Assembly (NCBI RefSeq): GCF_000348785.1
Contig: NC_020520.1
Location: 4,650,001 to 4,714,000, forward strand
Length of the DNA stretch: 64,000 nt
Reading direction: 5' to 3'
Source: Ilumatobacter coccineus YM16-304
GTDB lineage: Bacteria > Actinomycetota > Acidimicrobiia > Acidimicrobiales > Ilumatobacteraceae
Below the pieces are notes generated by a model. It searched no databases. It saw nothing but the letters and a program-made list of their open reading frames with translations, and had not been told where the DNA came from. Positions 54,044 to 61,968 of this stretch are shown piece by piece (positions within the stretch are counted from its first letter, which is position 1; each line of letters opens with the position of its first letter). The position numbers and the translations under genes were made by a program.

Positions 54044-55197
54044 CGGGTGACGACGACGCTGCCGACGCTGTAGCCGGCACCGAACGAACAGATCACGCCA
54101 AGGTCGCCGGCGTCGAGGTCGTCACGGTGCTTGTGGAACGCGATGACCGACCCGGCCGACGAGGTGTTGGCGTACTCGTCGAGGATGACGGGCGCCTCGT
54201 CCTCGTCGGGAACCCGGCCGAGCACGCCCTTCGCGATGAGCTGGTTCATCTTGAGGTTCGCCTGGTGGAGCCAGAAGCGGCGCACACCGTGCGCGTCGAG
54301 TCCGATCTCGTCGAGGTGTCCGGTGATGTGCTTGACGACGAGCGGGCACACCTCCTTGAACACCTTCTGCCCGTTCTGACGGAAGACGAGTTCGTGCGGG
54401 TCGCGCTCGTCGTCTTCCGACTCGTTGAGGAACCCGAAGTCGTTGCGGATGTTGTTGGAGAACTGGGTGGCGAGCTTCGTGCCGAGCACGTCCCAGCGCG
54501 GTGCCCGAGCCGGGTCGGACGGGTCGTCGGCGACGACGTCGTCGGTGCGTTCGAGCACCGCGGCCGTGCACGCGTCGCCGAAGATGAAGTGGTGGTCGCG
54601 CAACTCGAAGTTGTTGTGACCGGAGGTGATCTCGGGGTTGACCACCACCACGCACGAGGCGGTGCCGTTGCGGAGCGCATCGACACCGTTCTGCATCGAG
54701 AACGTGGCCGACGAGCAGGCGACGTTCATGTCGAACGCCCAACCGCCCGCGCCGAGCGCGTTCTGGATCTCGATGGCCACAGCCGGATAGGCGCGTTGCA
54801 GGTTCGAGCAGCCGACGATCACCGCGTCGACCTCGTCGGGCCGGCGTCCGGCCTGGGCCAGCGCTTCGAGCACGGCCGGCATCGACATCTCGGCCTGCAG
54901 GCCGAGCTCGTCTTCGCTGCGCGTCGGCAGGTGCGGACGCATGCGGTCGGGGTCGAGCACGCCCGACTTCTCCATCACGTAGCGCGCCTTGATCCCCGAC
55001 GCCTTCTCGATGAACTCGGCATCGGGAAGCTCGCGAGCGACCATGGTGCCCGCGGCGATGGCCTCGGCGTGTTCGCCGTTCCACTTCTCGACCGATGCGC
55101 AGAGCGACGACGCCAGCTCGGCGTTGGTGATCGATTCGGTCGGAGTGAACAGACCGGTGCCGGTGATCGAGACGCCGACGGCGTGCTGAGGACTCAT
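54037..55197 (-). CDS. 3-oxoacyl-ACP synthase III-like enzyme
   Basis: A 386-residue thiolase-fold condensing enzyme. The catalytic triad is Cys161 (NVACSSATF), His311 (WLHQANLKM) and Asn344 (YANTSSAGS). It would condense an acyl-CoA with malonyl-ACP or another acyl acceptor. It is longer than FabH of E. coli (about 317 residues) because of insertions near residues 30-100 (EHAEAIAAGTMVARELP) and 215-270, as seen in beta-ketoacyl synthases of secondary or unusual lipid pathways. TAGCGT lies 7 nt before the ATG, with a 12-bp palindrome just upstream. Confidence 0.9.
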   Translation of the reverse strand: MSPQHAVGVSITGTGLFTPTESITNAELASSLCASVEKWNGEHAEAIAAGTMVARELPDAEFIEKASGIKARYVMEKSGVLDPDRMRPHLPTRSEDELGLQAEMSMPAVLEALAQAGRRPDEVDAVIVGCSNLQRAYPAVAIEIQNALGAGGWAFDMNVACSSATFSMQNGVDALRNGTASCVVVVNPEITSGHNNFELRDHHFIFGDACTAAVLERTDDVVADDPSDPARAPRWDVLGTKLATQFSNNIRNDFGFLNESEDDERDPHELVFRQNGQKVFKEVCPLVVKHITGHLDEIGLDAHGVRRFWLHQANLKMNQLIAKGVLGRVPDEDEAPVILDEYANTSSAGSVIAFHKHRDDLDAGDLGVICSFGAGYSVGSVVVTRA

Positions 55198-55216
55198 CGC
55201 GTCGACGCTAGGCGAC

Positions 55217-55228
55217 TACCCGCGGGTA
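55217..55228. promoter_or_regulatory. 12-bp palindrome upstream of the KAS III gene
   Basis: TACCCGCGGGTA, perfect palindrome lying 6 nt upstream of the -10-like TAGCGT (55210-55205), i.e. in the promoter spacer. Candidate operator. Confidence 0.45.
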
Positions 55229-55261
55229 ACCAGCACAGCGTGGGGAGGTGATTCGACGCGT

Positions 55262-55903
55262 TCAGTCGAGGAGGTGCGTCCGCACGAGGCTGCGGAGACG
55301 GTCGATGCCGTCTCCCTTCGTGGAGCTGACCCACACGACGTCGCCGGGGTCGAGTTGGCAGCCGGCAGCGAGTTCCTTCTTGCGGCCCGGGCGCTTCGAC
55401 GACTTCACCTTGTCGAGCTTGGTGGCGACCACCGTGTGCGGCAGGGCGTTGAAGCGCAGCCAGTCGAGCATCTGGACGTCGAGCTTGGTCGGGCCGATCG
55501 CGCCGTCGACGAGCACGAAGATCATCACCAGCTCCTCGCGTTCGAGGAGGTAGCCCTCGATCATCGCCGGCCAATCACCCTTGATGCTCTTCGACGTCTT
55601 GGCGAACCCGTACCCCGGCAGGTCGACCACGGTGCCGAGGAGTTCGGCGTCGTCACCGGCCGACGGGTTGCTCGGCCGCTGGCGCGAACCCGGCCCTTCG
55701 TCGAGACGGAACATGTTGATGAGCTGAGTACGACCCGGCGTGTTGGAGACGCGGGCGAGTTGCTTGCGGTTCGCACACGCGTTGATGAGCGACGACTTGC
55801 CGACGTTCGACCGGCCGACGAACGCGACCTCCACCGGCGACTCCGGCAGTGTCTTGGCGCGGCTCGCCGACTCGACGAACGTCAACTTGAGCGGACTCGA
55901 CAT
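55262..55903 (-). CDS. engB: Ribosome-biogenesis GTP-binding protein EngB/YsxC
   Basis: A 213-residue TRAFAC-class GTPase needed for 50S subunit assembly. G1 is GRSNVGKSS, G2 lies in NTPGRTQ, G3 in VVDLPGYGFAK, G4 is TKLDKVK and G5 SSTKGDG. Between G2 and G3 there is an insertion of about 20 residues (GPGSRQRPSNPSAGDDAELL) rich in Ser/Pro, absent from typical EngB. GATACT lies 6 nt before ATG 55903. It lies directly upstream of, and co-directional with, the KAS III gene. Confidence 0.95.
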   Translation of the reverse strand: MSSPLKLTFVESASRAKTLPESPVEVAFVGRSNVGKSSLINACANRKQLARVSNTPGRTQLINMFRLDEGPGSRQRPSNPSAGDDAELLGTVVDLPGYGFAKTSKSIKGDWPAMIEGYLLEREELVMIFVLVDGAIGPTKLDVQMLDWLRFNALPHTVVATKLDKVKSSKRPGRKKELAAGCQLDPGDVVWVSSTKGDGIDRLRSLVRTHLLD

Positions 55904-55960
55904 GCGTCGAGTATCCCAGCGATTCGCGCTCGCCGTGCGCGATGCCCGTCGGGAACCGAG

Positions 55961-56006
55961 CGCGAAAAGTGCAAGATCGCCTCGTCGTGTGGCTCTTGCA
56001 AGGTGA
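55961..56006 (+). promoter_or_regulatory. 46-bp conserved upstream element, copy 2
   Basis: Starts with CGCGAAAAGTGCAAGAT and ends with CTCTTGCAAGGTGA. TGCAAGA (55970-55976) and TCTTGCA (55994-56000) form a perfect 7-bp inverted repeat with the same 17-nt spacing as copy 1. It lies about 40 nt before the lipoprotein ATG. Confidence 0.7.
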
Positions 56007-56047
56007 CGGCGCCGCACCGGCGCCCCACAGCATCGGAGCACCTCACC

Positions 56048-56722
56048 ATGACGAACCACACCACCGACATCACCACTGGCACCGGCATCGCCGGCCGCAT
56101 GCGAACCGTCACGATCGCCGCGGCGGTCGCTGCCGCGCTCGGCTTCAGCGCCTGCGGGGCCGTGGCGGAGAAGGCCACCGAGCAGGGGGTGGAGCGCTTG
56201 ATCGAATCGAGCGTCGACGACGAACTCGACGGCTTCGACATCGACCTCGACCTGTCGGACGGCGACTTCAGCATCGACACCGACGCCGGAAGCTTCTCGA
56301 TCGGCGGCGACGGGAGCATCGTGTTCGACACCGACGAGGGATCGTTCGTCGGCCAGGTCGACGAGCACGGCATCGAACTCACCGGCGACGACGGTTCGTT
56401 CCAGGCATCGTCGCAGCTCGCGTCGTTCGACGACTGGCCCGCCGACATTCCCCGCCCGACCATCGAGAACGACGAGTGGTTCGCCGGATCGGTGACGGGC
56501 GACCATCTCTGGTTGACCGCCGGCGGGTCGGTCAGCGCATCCCCTCGTGACGCGGTCATGGCCTACGCCTCGATGTTCGGTTCCGCCGAGGTCGTCGAGG
56601 AGACCTGGGGTGAGTCGGAGGTGGTGACGATCACGACCGACCACTACTCGATCAACGTGCTCGCCGACGTCAACACACTGCGGGGCGGCAGCACCATCTC
56701 GTACACGATCTCGAGCCGATGA
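56048..56722 (+). CDS. Acidic lipoprotein with Asp/Gly/Ser repeats (1)
   Basis: A 224-residue lipoprotein (lipobox LGFSAC). Residues about 55-120 consist of short repeating strands rich in Asp, Gly and Ser (DGDFSIDTDAGSFSIGGDG, SIVFDTDEGSFVGQVDEHG), then DDWPADIPRP and a C-terminal alpha/beta domain of about 90 residues. The acidic repeats could bind Ca2+ or pack as a beta-solenoid. GGAG lies 9 nt before the ATG. It is a paralogue of the next gene. Function unknown; surface location is inferred from the lipobox. Confidence 0.78.
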   Translation: MTNHTTDITTGTGIAGRMRTVTIAAAVAAALGFSACGAVAEKATEQGVERLIESSVDDELDGFDIDLDLSDGDFSIDTDAGSFSIGGDGSIVFDTDEGSFVGQVDEHGIELTGDDGSFQASSQLASFDDWPADIPRPTIENDEWFAGSVTGDHLWLTAGGSVSASPRDAVMAYASMFGSAEVVEETWGESEVVTITTDHYSINVLADVNTLRGGSTISYTISSR

Positions 56723-56828
56723 AGAACCTGGTCAAGTGCCCTGTCCGATCTGCCGACATCAGACCATCGCAGCGATCTACGCTCCGCTACAACGCAAGGC
56801 ATTCCGCCGCTCGACCTGGAGACATCCG

Positions 56829-57641
56829 ATGACACCTCGCAACCGAACCCTCGCCGCGACGACGGCGATCATCGCCCTCACCGCCACGGCGTGCGGCGAC
56901 AGCAGCTCCAGCCAGGAGGCGGCGCTCGAACGACTCATCGAGAACGAGTCGGGCCAGGAGATCGACCTCGATCTCGACGGTGACGGCGGCTTCTCCCTGC
57001 AGTCGGAAGACGGCGGCTTCTCGATCAACGTCGACGACGACGGCAACGTCGTGTTCGACAGCGACGAGGGCAGCGGCACGTTCGACATCGACGGTGACAC
57101 CGGTGGCACGCTCGAGTTCGAAGGAGACGACGGCAGCGGCTCGGTGCAGGTCGGCGAAGACGGCAGCTTCGTCGTCACCGACGAGGACGGCGAGGTCGTC
57201 ACCGGCCAGGCCGACGGCGACGGCGGATTCACCGTCACCGGCGAAGACGGCGAGACCATGGTGACCGACATCGACGAGGACAGCGGCAGCGTCGTGATCT
57301 CGAGCGACGACGGATCGACGTTCGAGTCGGGTCCGGGCATCCCCGATCAGTGGCCCTCCGACATTCCGCAGCCCGTCGGGCTCAGCGACGCCACCGGCAC
57401 CTTCATGGGTGACGCGACGTCGATGAACGTCGTCGTGGCCGGCACCCCGGAGGGCGATCCGATCGCCTACCTCGACGACTACGTGGCACAGCTGGTCGCC
57501 GCCGGGTTCTCCGAGACGGCGACGTACACGTCCGACCAGGCCGTCACCTACACCCACGAGCGCGACGGCATCATGGTCGCCAGCTCGTACAGCGATCTGG
57601 GCGTGACCGGCCAGATCGTCGTGACCATCGGCCAGAGCTGA
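56829..57641 (+). CDS. Acidic lipoprotein with Asp/Gly/Ser repeats (2)
   Basis: A 270-residue paralogue of the preceding lipoprotein (lipobox LTATAC). The repeat zone is longer, about 130 residues, with units such as GGFSINVDDDGNVVFDSDEG and GSGSVQVGEDGSFVVTDEDG, followed by DQWPSDIPQPVGL and a C-terminal domain. Net charge is strongly negative. ATG 56829 is chosen for its GGAG site and lipobox position. The different repeat numbers in the two genes suggest expansion by duplication. The 46-bp element of the other two lipoprotein genes is not seen here. Confidence 0.78.
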   Translation: MTPRNRTLAATTAIIALTATACGDSSSSQEAALERLIENESGQEIDLDLDGDGGFSLQSEDGGFSINVDDDGNVVFDSDEGSGTFDIDGDTGGTLEFEGDDGSGSVQVGEDGSFVVTDEDGEVVTGQADGDGGFTVTGEDGETMVTDIDEDSGSVVISSDDGSTFESGPGIPDQWPSDIPQPVGLSDATGTFMGDATSMNVVVAGTPEGDPIAYLDDYVAQLVAAGFSETATYTSDQAVTYTHERDGIMVASSYSDLGVTGQIVVTIGQS

Positions 57642-57654
57642 CGGCGGATCGGGG

Positions 57655-57864
57655 TCAGCCCGAGATCAGCGTGGCGATCGCCCAGATCGCCGCCACCAGA
57701 CCGATCGCCGCGAAGCCGAGGCTACGCGCCACCGGGGCGGCCTCGAGGTTCGCATCGTCGAGTTGACGCTCGGGTGGCTTGACGACGGCGAGCAGGTTGC
57801 CGACGAACAGGGCTCCGCCGAACGCGAGCACGAGATACGCCAAGAGGTCGTCACCGAGAAACAT
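57655..57864 (-). CDS. Small two-helix membrane protein
   Basis: A 69-residue hydrophobic protein with two predicted membrane helices (LLAYLVLAFGGALFVGNLLAVV and SLGFAAIGLVAAIWAIATLI) joined by a short polar loop (KPPERQLDDANLEAAP). I do not recognise a family. ATG 57864 is preferred to GTG 57870 because TAGCCT lies 8 nt upstream of the ATG but only 2 nt from the GTG. It converges on the acidic lipoprotein gene with 13 bp between. Confidence 0.65.
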   Translation of the reverse strand: MFLGDDLLAYLVLAFGGALFVGNLLAVVKPPERQLDDANLEAAPVARSLGFAAIGLVAAIWAIATLISG

Positions 57865-57944
57865 CGCCACTCAGGCTACGACCGGGTGACGAATCGGGTG
57901 CACAACCCGCTGTCCCGCGCGACTATTCCGAACTGTGACGTTCG

Positions 57945-57976
57945 ACCGAAATAGTTGCACCTTGAACTATTTCGGT
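57945..57976. promoter_or_regulatory. Long perfect inverted repeat upstream of the azoreductase
   Basis: ACCGAAATAGTT and AACTATTTCGGT, 12 bp each, around 8 nt. The right arm abuts the -10 TACGAT (57976-57981). A third, imperfect half-site GACTATTCCG lies at 57921-57930. Typical of a redox- or quinone-sensing MarR/HxlR-type repressor; none is encoded nearby. Confidence 0.7.
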
Positions 57977-57988
57977 ACGATCCTTGCC

Positions 57989-58588
57989 ATGACAACAATT
58001 CTTCGCATCGATTCCTCAGCTCGCCGCGGCGACTCGGTCAGCCGCCAGTTGGCAAGCCGACTCATCGACCGGATCCCCGGCGACGTCACCGTCAAGAGCC
58101 GCGACCTCGCCGCCGGCGTGCCGCTGCTCAGCGAGGCGACCCTCGCCGCCATGTGGACGCCTGCCGATCAGCGCACCGACGAGCACACCGCCGAGCTCGC
58201 CGTGGCCGACGAGTACATCGCCGAGTTGATGGACGCCGACGCCGTGGTGATCGGACTCCCGATCTACAACTTCGGCCCGCCCGCCGCCATGAAGGCCTGG
58301 GCCGACCTCGTCGCCCGCGCGGGCACCACCTTCCGCTACACCGAAACCGGTCCGCAGGGCCTGATCGACGACAAGCCGGTGTACATCGTCGTCGCCTCCG
58401 GCGGGGTTCCGGTCGGTTCGCCGGCGGACCTCTCGTCGACGTGGCTCACGACGTTCCTCGGCTTCCTCGGTCTCACCAACGTGACCGTCATCGCCGCCGG
58501 CCAACTCAACGTCGACCCCGAAGCTGCGCTCGCCGCCGCACAGGCCATCGTCGACGCCACCGACGTCGGCGAGCTCACGCCCGCCTGA
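57989..58588 (+). CDS. azoR: FMN-dependent NADH:quinone oxidoreductase / azoreductase
   Basis: A 199-residue flavodoxin-like enzyme that reduces quinones or azo dyes by two-electron transfer from NADH. The FMN loop is RIDSSARRGDSVSRQLA, and the second signature is VIGLPIYNFGPPAAMKAWADLVARAGTTFRYTE near residues 90-120 (landmark). ATG 57989 lies 7 nt after TACGAT; an upstream in-frame start overlaps the palindrome and was rejected. The operator suggests induction by electrophiles or quinones. Confidence 0.92.
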   Translation: MTTILRIDSSARRGDSVSRQLASRLIDRIPGDVTVKSRDLAAGVPLLSEATLAAMWTPADQRTDEHTAELAVADEYIAELMDADAVVIGLPIYNFGPPAAMKAWADLVARAGTTFRYTETGPQGLIDDKPVYIVVASGGVPVGSPADLSSTWLTTFLGFLGLTNVTVIAAGQLNVDPEAALAAAQAIVDATDVGELTPA

Positions 58589-58634
58589 TCCAGCGTCCGT
58601 CCCGACGGTGAGCGTTCGTGACATGCTCACGCTC

Positions 58635-59909
58635 ATGGATCTCGATGCCGCCGTCACCTCCGCTCGGGCCTCGTTCGTTGCCGCCCATCCGGAGGCGGCG
58701 ACGTGGTCGGATCGCGCCCGACGCGTGCAGCCCGGCGGCAACACCCGATCGGTGCTGCACGTCGATCCGTTCCCGATTCGGGTCGATCGCGCCGAAGGCA
58801 AACACCTCTGGGATCTCGACGGGCACCGCTACGTCGACCTGCTCGGCAACTACACGGCCGGCCTGCTGGGTCACTCCCCCGAACCGGTGCTGGCGGCTGC
58901 TCGGGCAGCGCTCGAGTCGGGCTGGTCGCTCGGCGCGGTGCACGAGAACGAGGTGCGCCTCGCCGAGCTGATCGTCGAGCGCTTCCCGTCGCTCGATCAG
59001 GTGCGCTTCACCAACTCGGGCACCGAGGCCAACATGATGGCGTTGGCCGTTGCAACCCACCACACCGGCCGACGCAAGGTCGTCGTGTTCCGCAACGGCT
59101 ACCACGGCGGCGTCCTCACCTTCGGGGCTGAGCCGAGCCCGGTCACGGTCCCGCACGACTGGGTGCTGTGCGACTTCAACGATCTCGACTCGGTGAGTGC
59201 TGCGTTCGCCGAGCACGGTGTGGAGATCGCGGCGGTGCTCGTCGAGCCGATGCAGGGATCGGGCGGCTGCATCCCGGGTACACCGGCGTTCCTCGCCGGG
59301 CTCCGGTCGCTGTGCGACGATCACGGCGCGCTGCTCGTGTTCGACGAGGTGATGACGTCACGCTTCTCGACGGGCGGCGCGCAGCAGTTGCTCGGCGTGC
59401 AACCCGACATGACGACGCTCGGCAAGTACCTCGCCGGCGGGCTCACGTTCGGTGCGTTCGGAGGTCGAGCCGACGTGATGGCCAACTTCGACCCGGCAGC
59501 AGGCGGCACGCTCGCGCATGCGGGCACCTTCAACAACAACGTCGCCTCGATGGCCGCCGGTGTCGCCGCGCTCACCGAGGTGTTGTCGCCCGAACTGCTC
59601 GACGAGGTGCACGCTCGCGGCGAGCGCTTGCGGGTGCGGCTGAACGAAGCGTTCGCGGCCGCTGGGCTGCCGATGTGCGCCACCGGTGTCGGGTCGTTGA
59701 TGAACGTGCACGGCACGGCCGGCCCGGTCGGCACCGCCGCCGATCTCGCCGACCAGGACGACCGGCTCCGCGAGCTCTTCTACTTCCACTGCCTCGCGAA
59801 CGGCTACTACATCGCCCGCCGCGGCTTGATCGCGCTGAGCATCGAGATCACCGACGACGACATCGACCAGTTCCTCGACGTGGTCGGTTCGTTCGGCACC
59901 GACGACTGA
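58635..59909 (+). CDS. Class III aminotransferase, glutamate-1-semialdehyde aminomutase-like
   Basis: A 424-residue PLP enzyme of the HemL-like group. The PLP lysine is Lys264 in TTLGKYLAGG, with FTNSGTEANMMALAVA for phosphate binding and LLVFDEVMTSRF, where the Asp contacts the pyridine nitrogen. HemL itself usually has T-K-x-I-G-G-G-x-P; here GKYLAGGLTFGAFGG replaces it, so a different aminotransferase is likely. ATG 58635 is chosen with CATGCT 7 nt upstream; GTG 58608 is an alternative. No heme genes are adjacent. Confidence 0.88.
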   Translation: MDLDAAVTSARASFVAAHPEAATWSDRARRVQPGGNTRSVLHVDPFPIRVDRAEGKHLWDLDGHRYVDLLGNYTAGLLGHSPEPVLAAARAALESGWSLGAVHENEVRLAELIVERFPSLDQVRFTNSGTEANMMALAVATHHTGRRKVVVFRNGYHGGVLTFGAEPSPVTVPHDWVLCDFNDLDSVSAAFAEHGVEIAAVLVEPMQGSGGCIPGTPAFLAGLRSLCDDHGALLVFDEVMTSRFSTGGAQQLLGVQPDMTTLGKYLAGGLTFGAFGGRADVMANFDPAAGGTLAHAGTFNNNVASMAAGVAALTEVLSPELLDEVHARGERLRVRLNEAFAAAGLPMCATGVGSLMNVHGTAGPVGTAADLADQDDRLRELFYFHCLANGYYIARRGLIALSIEITDDDIDQFLDVVGSFGTDD

Positions 59910-59923
59910 GCTCGACTCGCCTT

Positions 59924-61243
59924 TCACGCTGGCACTGGTTCGGCCCAGTCGGGTTCGGTTTCGCCAACGGGTGCGATCACCGATCCGTCAGGTCTGATGA
60001 GGTAGATCCGACCGTTCGCCGCTCGGCGGCTGCGGATCGAGTTGGCGTGTTTCCATCTGTCGTGCACTCCGCAGAGGGTCATCGCGTTGCGCTGGTCGGT
60101 GGCTCCGGACGCTGCGGCCCATTCGATGCGGTGATCGATGTCGCAGAACTTCGCGGGAACGTCGCATCCTCGATGCGTGCAGGTGACCGCGAGGAGTTGG
60201 GCGGCCTCGCGAGCCTTGCCGGTGAACAGTCGTTGCGTGCGGCCGAGATCGATCGTGACGCCGTCGGCGTCGATGATCGCCCTGCGAATCCGTCCGCCGA
60301 TCATCGCTGCGAGGGCGATGTCGGGATGCACGGGAGTGCCCTCGACCGCACAGTGCCGGCCCAGCAGGTCGGCCTCCGCCTCGGCGAATGCCTCCGGTCC
60401 GATGCCCGAGATGTCGGCGGACTCGACGAGCCCGTGCGCTTCGAGCACTCGGCCGGCGGTGACCTGGTCGATCACGATGTTGACGAGCGGCTCGGGGACC
60501 CTGCCGCCGACCGGTGCCGTCACCGAGGCCATGAAGATGTTGTACAGCGCGTCGAACCTGCGTTGCTGCGCCGTCCGCGGGAGTGGAGCACCGAGGGCAC
60601 CCTCGCCGTGTTCGGCGCGACGCGCTGCGCAGTCCTTGTGGAACTCGGCTTCGACCGCCTGGTCGAAGATCGCTTTCATCTCGGCTGCGGCCAGCGGTGA
60701 TCCACCCGACGCGTGCACCTCGATCGAGCCGTCGACATCGGCGACGGTGGCGGTCCGTTCGTTCTCGTGGAACCGCTGATCGTCGAACGAACCGTCGGGG
60801 TCGGCCTGCGTGATGAAGTGCGCCACCACGGTGTCGAAGTCGCGGAATTCGAGGTGCTCGGCATGGTCGAGCAACTGCGGGGCGAACTCGGCGAAGCGCT
60901 GCCCGGCCACCGGGTGGAGCGCCGCCTTCGCGAGCACGTCGACTTGGTCGGAGCCGATGCGACCGGCGAGCAGACCGTTGCCGACAGCGACGTCGAGGTT
61001 CACCAGGTCGGCACGTCTGCGGATCTTGTTCGCCGCTGCGCCCGAGCAGTTGAGCCTGCCCTTCAAGTACGTCCGCATCGACCGATAGCCGTGATCTCGG
61101 TAGCCGCCCCGTGCCGCGATCACCGCCGTCACTGCGGCGATCCGAGCTTCCGCATCACGGCGTGCGAGCTCGGCGGCCTCCAACGCCGCATCGAGCCGGC
61201 GAGGCGAGCATTCGGCCAGTTCGTCGATCACCTCATCGAACAT
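59924..61243 (-). CDS. DUF222 / 13E12-repeat HNH endonuclease-domain protein (2)
   Basis: A 439-residue protein with the DUF222 helical region (RDHGYRSMRTYLKGRLNCSGAAANKIRRRADLV) and an HNH domain, CTHRGCDVPAKFCDIDHRIEW...NAMTLCGVHDRWKH. It is not a close copy of the first HNH protein (11 kb away), so this is not a recent duplication. TAGAAT lies 7 nt before ATG 61243 with TTGTGC 16 nt further. An SOS-like box covers the start codon. The 3' end lies 14 bp from the convergent aminotransferase. Confidence 0.9.
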   Translation of the reverse strand: MFDEVIDELAECSPRRLDAALEAAELARRDAEARIAAVTAVIAARGGYRDHGYRSMRTYLKGRLNCSGAAANKIRRRADLVNLDVAVGNGLLAGRIGSDQVDVLAKAALHPVAGQRFAEFAPQLLDHAEHLEFRDFDTVVAHFITQADPDGSFDDQRFHENERTATVADVDGSIEVHASGGSPLAAAEMKAIFDQAVEAEFHKDCAARRAEHGEGALGAPLPRTAQQRRFDALYNIFMASVTAPVGGRVPEPLVNIVIDQVTAGRVLEAHGLVESADISGIGPEAFAEAEADLLGRHCAVEGTPVHPDIALAAMIGGRIRRAIIDADGVTIDLGRTQRLFTGKAREAAQLLAVTCTHRGCDVPAKFCDIDHRIEWAAASGATDQRNAMTLCGVHDRWKHANSIRSRRAANGRIYLIRPDGSVIAPVGETEPDWAEPVPA

Positions 61244-61251
61244 GTGTACGA
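61236..61251. promoter_or_regulatory. SOS (LexA)-like box of HNH gene 2
   Basis: TCGAAC-ATGT-GTACGA, the same arms as the box of HNH gene 1, covering the start codon and touching the -10 TAGAAT (61256-61251). Confidence 0.6.
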
Positions 61252-61256
61252 TTCTA

Positions 61257-61523
61257 CTACGATCTCACAGGGGCACAAGGGCTCTGCAGCGGCGACGAGA
61301 ACGCCAACTCGACACCGCGCTCCCACGGCTCCGAGCAGCGGTCGACGAGCCGCCGATGACGAGATCGCGACGCCGCGGGCCGGCCGATGCCGACGGACGC
61401 GAACGCCGATCAGGCAGTCGCACATCGGCCACTCCGACCACCACAGCGGCACAAGTTTTTCGAAGAATCCTCAGGCCATCGGCACGCTTGTCCGAGTGAC
61501 CGGTAGGCAGTCAGTGGCGATCG
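61257..61523. other. Intergenic region without recognised gene
   Basis: About 270 bp between HNH gene 2 and the DUF1801 gene. Apart from the -35-like TTGTGC at 61278-61273 I see no gene, hairpin with T-tract or repeat in it. Short open frames here have no coding look. Confidence 0.5.
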
Positions 61524-61955
61524 TCAGAACAACGGATCGCCAGGGGCCTGCGCTGCCTGGCGAATCCAGTCACGGACTTGGTCGTCGTCGATCTCGTCGA
61601 GCGTGGCGATGTTCGAGTACCGGACCCGCTCGTCTTTCGACGTGACCGGTGGTGGCGGGTCGAGTTGCGCCCCGTTGAGCCAGGTGACCTTCACGTACTT
61701 CGTGAAGCAGTGCAGGCTGAGAAACCAACCGTTGCCCTCGACACCATAGAACGGCGAGTTCCACCGCACCGCCTTGCGCGCTTCCGGGGCGACCTCGTTG
61801 ACGAGATCGTCGAGATGACGGCCGATCTCGCCTTTCCAGTCCGGCATCGCGGCGAGGTACGCCTGCACCGGGCCGTCACCGTCACCTTTGGGGATCTGGG
61901 GGTTCCCACCCGCGAGCAGTTTCACGTCGCCGGTGCTGCCGTGGTCGGTTGCCAT
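61524..61955 (-). CDS. DUF1801-domain protein
   Basis: A 143-residue protein with the YdhG/DUF1801 fold pattern: LDDLVNEVAPEARKAVRWNSPFYGVEGNGWFLSLHCFTKYVKVTWLNG (landmark, residues about 48-95). Members are small cytoplasmic proteins of unknown function, possibly ligand-binding. ATG 61955 has GAGAGG 8 nt upstream. The VOC remnant directly upstream ends 13 bp before this ATG, so the two may once have formed an operon. Confidence 0.85.
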   Translation of the reverse strand: MATDHGSTGDVKLLAGGNPQIPKGDGDGPVQAYLAAMPDWKGEIGRHLDDLVNEVAPEARKAVRWNSPFYGVEGNGWFLSLHCFTKYVKVTWLNGAQLDPPPPVTSKDERVRYSNIATLDEIDDDQVRDWIRQAAQAPGDPLF

Positions 61956-61968
61956 GTCGGTGGACCTC

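Noticed and set aside
48634-61243. Mobile element or homing endonuclease from the HNH genes
   Set aside because: No terminal repeats, target duplication, intron or transposase is visible. DUF222-HNH genes are common stand-alone chromosomal genes in actinobacteria.
61257-61523. Small genes in the gap upstream of HNH gene 2
   Set aside because: Short frames on both strands have no ribosome site, promoter spacing or protein-like composition.
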